From an uncultured Faecalibacterium sp. (GTDB lineage: Bacteria > Bacillota > Clostridia > Oscillospirales > Ruminococcaceae), in the NCBI GenBank assembly GCA_934518555.1, contig CAKSXW010000003.1, positions 1-63,832 of the forward strand: a stretch of 63,832 nt of DNA, given 5' to 3'. The position numbers were made by a program, and so were the translations under genes. Below the pieces are notes generated by a model. That model was not told where the DNA came from. It made no database searches and saw only the letters and a list, made by a program, of their open reading frames with translations. Shown piece after piece: positions 60,016 through 63,832 of this stretch. Numbering within the stretch: position 1 is the first letter of the stretch; the number at the start of each line of letters is the position of its first letter.

Positions 60016-60055
60016 AAAAACGCCCCCGGTCCCTTTGCAGGACCGGGGGCGTTTT
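60016..60055. terminator. Bidirectional terminator
   Basis: AACGCCCCCGGTCC pairs with GGACCGGGGGCGTT. Confidence 0.92.
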
Positions 60056-60072
60056 GTACTTGGTGGGGCAGC

Positions 60073-62019
60073 TCAGGCCTGGTCCAGCAGCTGGTCCGGG
60101 TCCTCCAAAGCCTCCTGAACGGCACTTTCGTCCGGGTCAGGCTGGGCCTGGGTGTCCTCTGCACCCCGGAACCAGCGGAACAGCTGGTCCCGAAGCCGGA
60201 GCAGGGGATCGTCTGCATCGGCGTCCTCCTGGAGCAGGGCCTGGACCATGGCAGGCTTGTCGGTGATCACATCGTCCACCCCCAGGCTCAGCATCTCCCG
60301 GGCCTCCTTCTCCCGGTTCACCGTCCAGGCAGAGATGGTCTTGCCCCGGAGGTGGATCTGCTGGACCATGCCGGAGGTGATAAAGCTGGATTCTACGCTG
60401 AAGAAGTCTGCCGCCGGCAGGTCATAATAGGTGCCTACCCCCAGGGCCAGAATGTACCCGGTGGGGATCTCCGGGGCCAGCTCCTTTACCTTGCAAAGGG
60501 TCTCGTAGCTCTGGGAGGTGATCACGCAATCGGAGGCAAAGCCCTTTTCCCGGAGGATGCGGACCGTCTCGGCCTCCAGCTCCGGGGTGGCGGCGTTGGG
60601 CTTGATCTCAACGTTCAGCTGCAGGCGGCCCTTGCACAGGTCCAGCACCTCCTCCAGGGTGGGAATCTGGGTGCCGGTGTAGGCCGGGCCGAACCACCGC
60701 CCGGCATCCAGCTGCCGCACCTGGTCATAGGTCAGGTCATAGATGTTGGCATTGCGCCCGGTGCATCGGCGCAGGCTGGTGTCGTGGGTCACCATCACCA
60801 CCCCGTCCCGGGTCATCTGCACATCCAGTTCTGCTCGCTGGCTGCCCAGCTCCACCGCCAGGGCAAAGGCCGGCAGGGTGTTTTCCGGGGCCGCCGAGGA
60901 CACCCCTCGGTGGGCGGTGACGATGGTATTGGTGCCGCCCAGCATGGTGCGGAGCTGGTCCTCCCGGGGCAACACCCCGTACACCACCGATAAGCCCAGG
61001 GTGAGCAGGGTGGCCCCGGCTGCCGCAGCAGCCAGCAGCTTCCGTCCCCGGTGCCACCGGGGGGACAGGGGCTCTGGCTGCAGGGCCCCTCGCAGCTGGC
61101 AGTGCAGCAGCACCACCACCAAGGCCAGGGCCAGGGTCAGGGCAAAGTCCATCAAGAACCGGAAGAACGGCACCTGGATCAGCAGGCAGGCCCGGGCCAG
61201 GGCCACCATAGCCCGGGTGCTCTCGGTGCTAAGGCCCAGGATCAGCCCATACAGGGGCAGCAGCACCGCCAGGGCCAGCAGCCCGGTCCGCAGAGCTGCT
61301 GCCAGGGTCCAGCGGACCACCACACAGGCCACCGGGATCGTCTGCTGCCGTACAAAACCCATGCTTTCCCGGAGGGCCGGGCCCAGGTCCTTGTGTTCCA
61401 GGATAAACAGGGGCAGCACCAGGGTTGCCGCCAGCAGCAGCCCTGCTGCCAGCAGCCCCAGGGCCAGGTAGAGCAGGTGATACCGGGCGTTGGCCCGGAA
61501 CACCCCCAAAAGATAATCCGGCACCGCAAACTGAGTAAGGTAGTTGGAGGCCAGAAAAAAGTCGGTAAAGGGGATCAGTACGATACAATACAGCAAAATG
61601 CCCCAGTTCCGGGGCCGGGCTGCCTGCCCTAGGTCCGCCAGTGCCCAGCCCAGCAGCTCCCCAGGCCGCAGGGGCTTGCGCTGCCGGGCCTGGTCCAGCC
61701 CATGGACCAGCAGGGAAAATTCAAAAAAGATCCAGAAGGCCGTCAGCACCGCAATGAGGGCAAGACCTGCCAGGATGGAAGGGGAGGTGAACACATCCGA
61801 GGCATTATTGTTGCGGAGATAGTGGATGGGGGCAAACCGCAGGGTCAATGCCCAGACCAGCTGCATCAGGGGGATGAACACCACCCGGGTAAAACACTTG
61901 CACAGCACCAGAAGGGCCGCCAGGGCACCCCCTGCCTGCACAAACAGGGGCCGGGCTGCTTGCCGCAGAGTGCGGTACAGCCGGTTAGTGTCACGGAAGG
62001 TGGGAAACGTCTTTTTCAA
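60073..62019 (-). CDS. Glycerophosphodiester phosphodiesterase with N-terminal membrane domain
   Basis: A 648-residue protein. The first 370 residues hold about eight membrane segments (the GDPD-associated membrane domain), and the rest is a GDPD TIM barrel: HRGVSSAAPENTLPAF, ELDVQMTRDGVVMVTHD, KPNAATPELEAET. It cuts glycerophosphodiesters or lipoteichoic acid-type polymers outside the membrane. Start is TTG at 62019 with AAGAGGT ten bases upstream; there is no suitable in-frame ATG nearby. Confidence 0.9.
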   Translation of the reverse strand: MKKTFPTFRDTNRLYRTLRQAARPLFVQAGGALAALLVLCKCFTRVVFIPLMQLVWALTLRFAPIHYLRNNNASDVFTSPSILAGLALIAVLTAFWIFFEFSLLVHGLDQARQRKPLRPGELLGWALADLGQAARPRNWGILLYCIVLIPFTDFFLASNYLTQFAVPDYLLGVFRANARYHLLYLALGLLAAGLLLAATLVLPLFILEHKDLGPALRESMGFVRQQTIPVACVVVRWTLAAALRTGLLALAVLLPLYGLILGLSTESTRAMVALARACLLIQVPFFRFLMDFALTLALALVVVLLHCQLRGALQPEPLSPRWHRGRKLLAAAAAGATLLTLGLSVVYGVLPREDQLRTMLGGTNTIVTAHRGVSSAAPENTLPAFALAVELGSQRAELDVQMTRDGVVMVTHDTSLRRCTGRNANIYDLTYDQVRQLDAGRWFGPAYTGTQIPTLEEVLDLCKGRLQLNVEIKPNAATPELEAETVRILREKGFASDCVITSQSYETLCKVKELAPEIPTGYILALGVGTYYDLPAADFFSVESSFITSGMVQQIHLRGKTISAWTVNREKEAREMLSLGVDDVITDKPAMVQALLQEDADADDPLLRLRDQLFRWFRGAEDTQAQPDPDESAVQEALEDPDQLLDQA

Positions 62020-62084
62020 GTTGTCTGGACCTCTTTTTTATGGATTTTATACTTCCTGCACAGGGGGCAGGGGAACGGCACCCT

Positions 62085-62106
62085 GTTTTTTGCCCGGGCA
62101 AAAAAC
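62085..62106. promoter_or_regulatory. Perfect 22-bp palindrome in the leader of the GDPD gene
   Basis: GTTTTTTGCCC (62085-62095) and its exact reverse complement (62096-62106) meet with no spacer. It lies in the 377-bp gap between GDPD and the carboxyltransferase gene. Candidate operator; the rest of the gap holds promoters but no gene. Confidence 0.5.
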
Positions 62107-62322
62107 GGTAAAAAGCGGTAACACCAGTGTAACACAAATTTCGTCAAAATAGTATGCGCCACCCGTGCACAGAATTGCCAAAAATAGACAGGTTTTTTTG
62201 ACACCTGCCTTTGCAGGCAAGGCTGAAAAAATAAGGTGTGAACGAGCAAAAACGATGCTTCGTTAAAAATTTATGAAACGAAGGGAATGGAGATCGATTT
62301 GGATGGTTTTTTATGGAAAGTC

Positions 62323-62351
62323 TTGCATTTCTCAGGAAAATTCTGTATAAT
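62323..62351 (+). promoter_or_regulatory. Promoter of the carboxyltransferase operon
   Basis: TTGCAT (62323-62328), 17-bp spacer, TATAAT (62346-62351). Confidence 0.85.
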
Positions 62352-62396
62352 TGAAGCAATTTTGAAAGCTCACACAGACAACCAGGAGGTCTTATC

Positions 62397-63716
62397 ATGG
62401 CTTCAAAGATCAATAAGGGAGAAATCCTCGCCAAGTTTTTCGATGACGGGGAGTACACTGCGCTGTTTGCTGATGGTGCAGTGAGCGCTGCCTGCGGCTA
62501 TGCTGCAGGTCAGCAGGCTTACGCTGTTTATCAGAATGGCGAAGCTGTTACCGTAAAGGATGTTGAAAAGAACATCAAGGTTCTGGAAATGGCAGCACAG
62601 ACTGGCTGCCCGGTCGTCACCTTCTACAACTCCGTTGGCGCAAAGCTGGCTGAGGGTCTGGACGTGCTGACCGCCAGTGCAAAGCTGAATGCGCAGATCG
62701 CAAAGGTTTCCGGCGTGATCCCGCAGGTGGCTGTTGTTCTGGGTGTCTGCGGCGGCACCAGCGCACTGAGCGCAGCCAATGCAGATGTCTGCATCATGGC
62801 TGAGGGCGCAGAGCTGTTCTTCACCGCTCCGTTCACCTCTGCCGCCAAGGGCGACAAGGTGGCCGATGCCGGTACCGCAGCCGCCGCTGCAAAGGCTGGC
62901 GTGGCTGCTATCGTGGAGTCCACTGCTGCGGAAGCTGCCGAGAAGGCTGCTCACATCGTGGGCCTGCTGCCGGCCAACAACCTGACCGGCCCTGCGATCT
63001 TTGAGTTCGAGCAGCCCACTGCTGTTCTGGCCGCTGGTGCAGAGCCTGCAAAGGCTGCTGCCGCTGTAGTCGATAAGGACAGCGCTGTGGAGCTGTATGC
63101 AGGCTTTGGCAAGTCTGTCTACACCGCATTTGCAACCGTGGGCGGCAATGCCGTGGGCGTTGTGGCCACCGGCAAGAACCTGTGCCACAACTGCGTAGCC
63201 AAGGCTTCCCGTTTTGTGCGCCTGTGCGATGCTTTCAGCGTGCCGGTGATCACCATTGTGGATACCGAGGGCTTCGTACCCAGCGCTACCGATGACATTG
63301 CAGGCGGCATCCGTGAGGCTGCCCGTCTGGCTGCCACCTATGCCGACGCTACCACTGCAAAGGTGGCTGTGCTGGCAGGCAAGGCTGTGGGCCCTGTCTA
63401 CACCGCTCTGGCTGCTGCCGATCTGCGCATTGCCGTGACCGGCTGCACTGTCAGCGCACTGGAGCCCAGCGCTGCTGTCAGCGTACTGTACAAGGAAGAG
63501 ATCGATGCTTCCGACAACATCATTGCAGCCACCAACGCAAAGGCTGCTGCCTACACCGCTGAGGTGTGCAGCGCAGCAAATGCGGTTGCCTGCGGTGCTG
63601 CTGACCTGACCTGCGATGCAGCGAATGTCCGTGCAAGCGTGGTTGCTGCACTGGAGCTGCTGAGCACCAAGCGTGCTGCCCGCCTGCCCAAGAAGCACGG
63701 CAACATGGCTCTGTAA
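62397..63716 (+). CDS. Carboxyl transferase domain protein (biotin-dependent decarboxylase/carboxylase alpha subunit type)
   Basis: A 439-residue protein of the crotonase-like carboxyltransferase fold: AAQTGCPVVTFYNSVGAKLAEG, SGVIPQVAVVLGVCGGTSAL, and VPVITIVDTEGFVPS. Close to MmdA/PccB beta-type subunits but about 70 residues shorter at the N-terminus. The protein is very rich in Ala. GGAGG precedes the ATG. A biotin carrier gene follows, so it probably forms a sodium-pumping decarboxylase or acyl-CoA carboxylase. High GCT/GCA usage suggests strong expression. Confidence 0.85.
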   Translation: MASKINKGEILAKFFDDGEYTALFADGAVSAACGYAAGQQAYAVYQNGEAVTVKDVEKNIKVLEMAAQTGCPVVTFYNSVGAKLAEGLDVLTASAKLNAQIAKVSGVIPQVAVVLGVCGGTSALSAANADVCIMAEGAELFFTAPFTSAAKGDKVADAGTAAAAAKAGVAAIVESTAAEAAEKAAHIVGLLPANNLTGPAIFEFEQPTAVLAAGAEPAKAAAAVVDKDSAVELYAGFGKSVYTAFATVGGNAVGVVATGKNLCHNCVAKASRFVRLCDAFSVPVITIVDTEGFVPSATDDIAGGIREAARLAATYADATTAKVAVLAGKAVGPVYTALAAADLRIAVTGCTVSALEPSAAVSVLYKEEIDASDNIIAATNAKAAAYTAEVCSAANAVACGAADLTCDAANVRASVVAALELLSTKRAARLPKKHGNMAL

Positions 63717-63764
63717 TCGTCTGTATAAATCTTTAGATACGATTTTGATTTGGAGGATCCTTCC

Positions 63765-63832
63765 ATGAAGTACTACAATATTACCGTCAATGGCGTTGCT
63801 TACAGCGTCTCCGTGGAGGAGACTGCCGCAGG
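63765..63832 (+). CDS. Biotin/lipoyl carrier protein, N-terminus (truncated by window edge)
   Basis: Only 22 codons are visible: MKYYNITVNGVAYSVSVEET, the usual start of the small biotin carboxyl carrier subunit that accompanies carboxyltransferase genes. GGAGG lies before the ATG. The MKM biotinylation site lies outside the window. Confidence 0.75.
   Translation, partial: MKYYNITVNGVAYSVSVEETAA

Overview
The window is about 64 kb of chromosome from a GC-rich, low-redundancy Firmicute. Protein content points to the class Clostridia, family Oscillospiraceae/Ruminococcaceae; the Faecalibacterium, Subdoligranulum and Gemmiger group is my best guess. The reasons are strong GGAGG ribosome-binding sites, TTGACA/TATAAT promoters with 17-bp spacers, a T-box and an FMN riboswitch, archaeal-type AspRS (AspS2), the Firmicute gene orders lon-ysxC and scpA-scpB-ytfI-ytfJ-rluB, and a MITE-like palindromic repeat of the kind common in that group. 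Sporulation genes (spoIVA, yqfC, yqfD, ylbJ/spoVV, ytfJ/gerW) are intact, so the organism is, or recently was, a spore former. No rRNA operon, CRISPR array, complete prophage or insertion sequence was seen.

Layout. 1-1.6 kb: a truncated cstA behind a T-box leader, divergent from a TrpR-like regulator whose promoter carries a trp-operator-like palindrome. 1.6-7.9 kb: two HAD phosphatases, a surface SGNH hydrolase, an ABC-F ATPase and a membrane component. 8-12.8 kb: lon, ysxC, a methyltransferase and hslO. 12.8-15.5 kb: divergent sporulation genes yqfCD and ylbJ. 15.5-16.5 kb: tRNA-Thr followed by an eroded prophage-like scar that contains a promoter-hairpin unit, probably a small RNA. 16.5-22 kb: an ABC-2 exporter behind a MerR-type promoter, then csoR-copA with copZ fused in frame. 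22-27.6 kb: an esterase-like protein with a changed nucleophile, DUF4250, rpmB, an M50 protease and the scp/ytf/rlu block. 27.9-31.4 kb: a sodium symporter and an Agr-like two-component pair, followed by a roughly 300-nt candidate structured RNA. 31.8-34 kb: a GntR regulator with pyrB and pyrI. 34.3-46.2 kb: sugar transferase, aspS2, a repeat element, spoIVA, DUF4364/S1 proteins, prfA, tsaC, coaE, a lytic transglycosylase, an M18 aminopeptidase and a membrane-tailed MerR regulator. 46.3-53.9 kb: peptidoglycan deacetylase, tRNA-Leu, a tiny repetitive lipoprotein, a ZIP transporter, MscS, the FMN riboswitch with ribU, a MATE pump and an MraY-like enzyme. 53.9-58.3 kb: a DUF559 nuclease beside a second repeat copy, then a folate one-carbon block (MTHFS, fchA, folD on minus; glyA on plus). 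58.4-63.8 kb: cobO, a ketopantoate-reductase-like gene, a membrane GDPD, and a biotin-dependent carboxyltransferase operon cut by the window end.

Themes. Most of the sequence is ordinary core genome in short operons bounded by clear, often bidirectional terminators. The unusual material lies in regulation (T-box on cstA, trp-like operator, CsoR and MerR-type operators, candidate small RNAs) and in the two scars with repeats or phage-like sequence (15.7-16.4 kb and 53.9-54.5 kb). Non-ATG starts are frequent (TTG or GTG in the HAD, sugar transferase, spoIVA, ZIP, lytic transglycosylase and GDPD genes), so automatic start calls in this genome need care.
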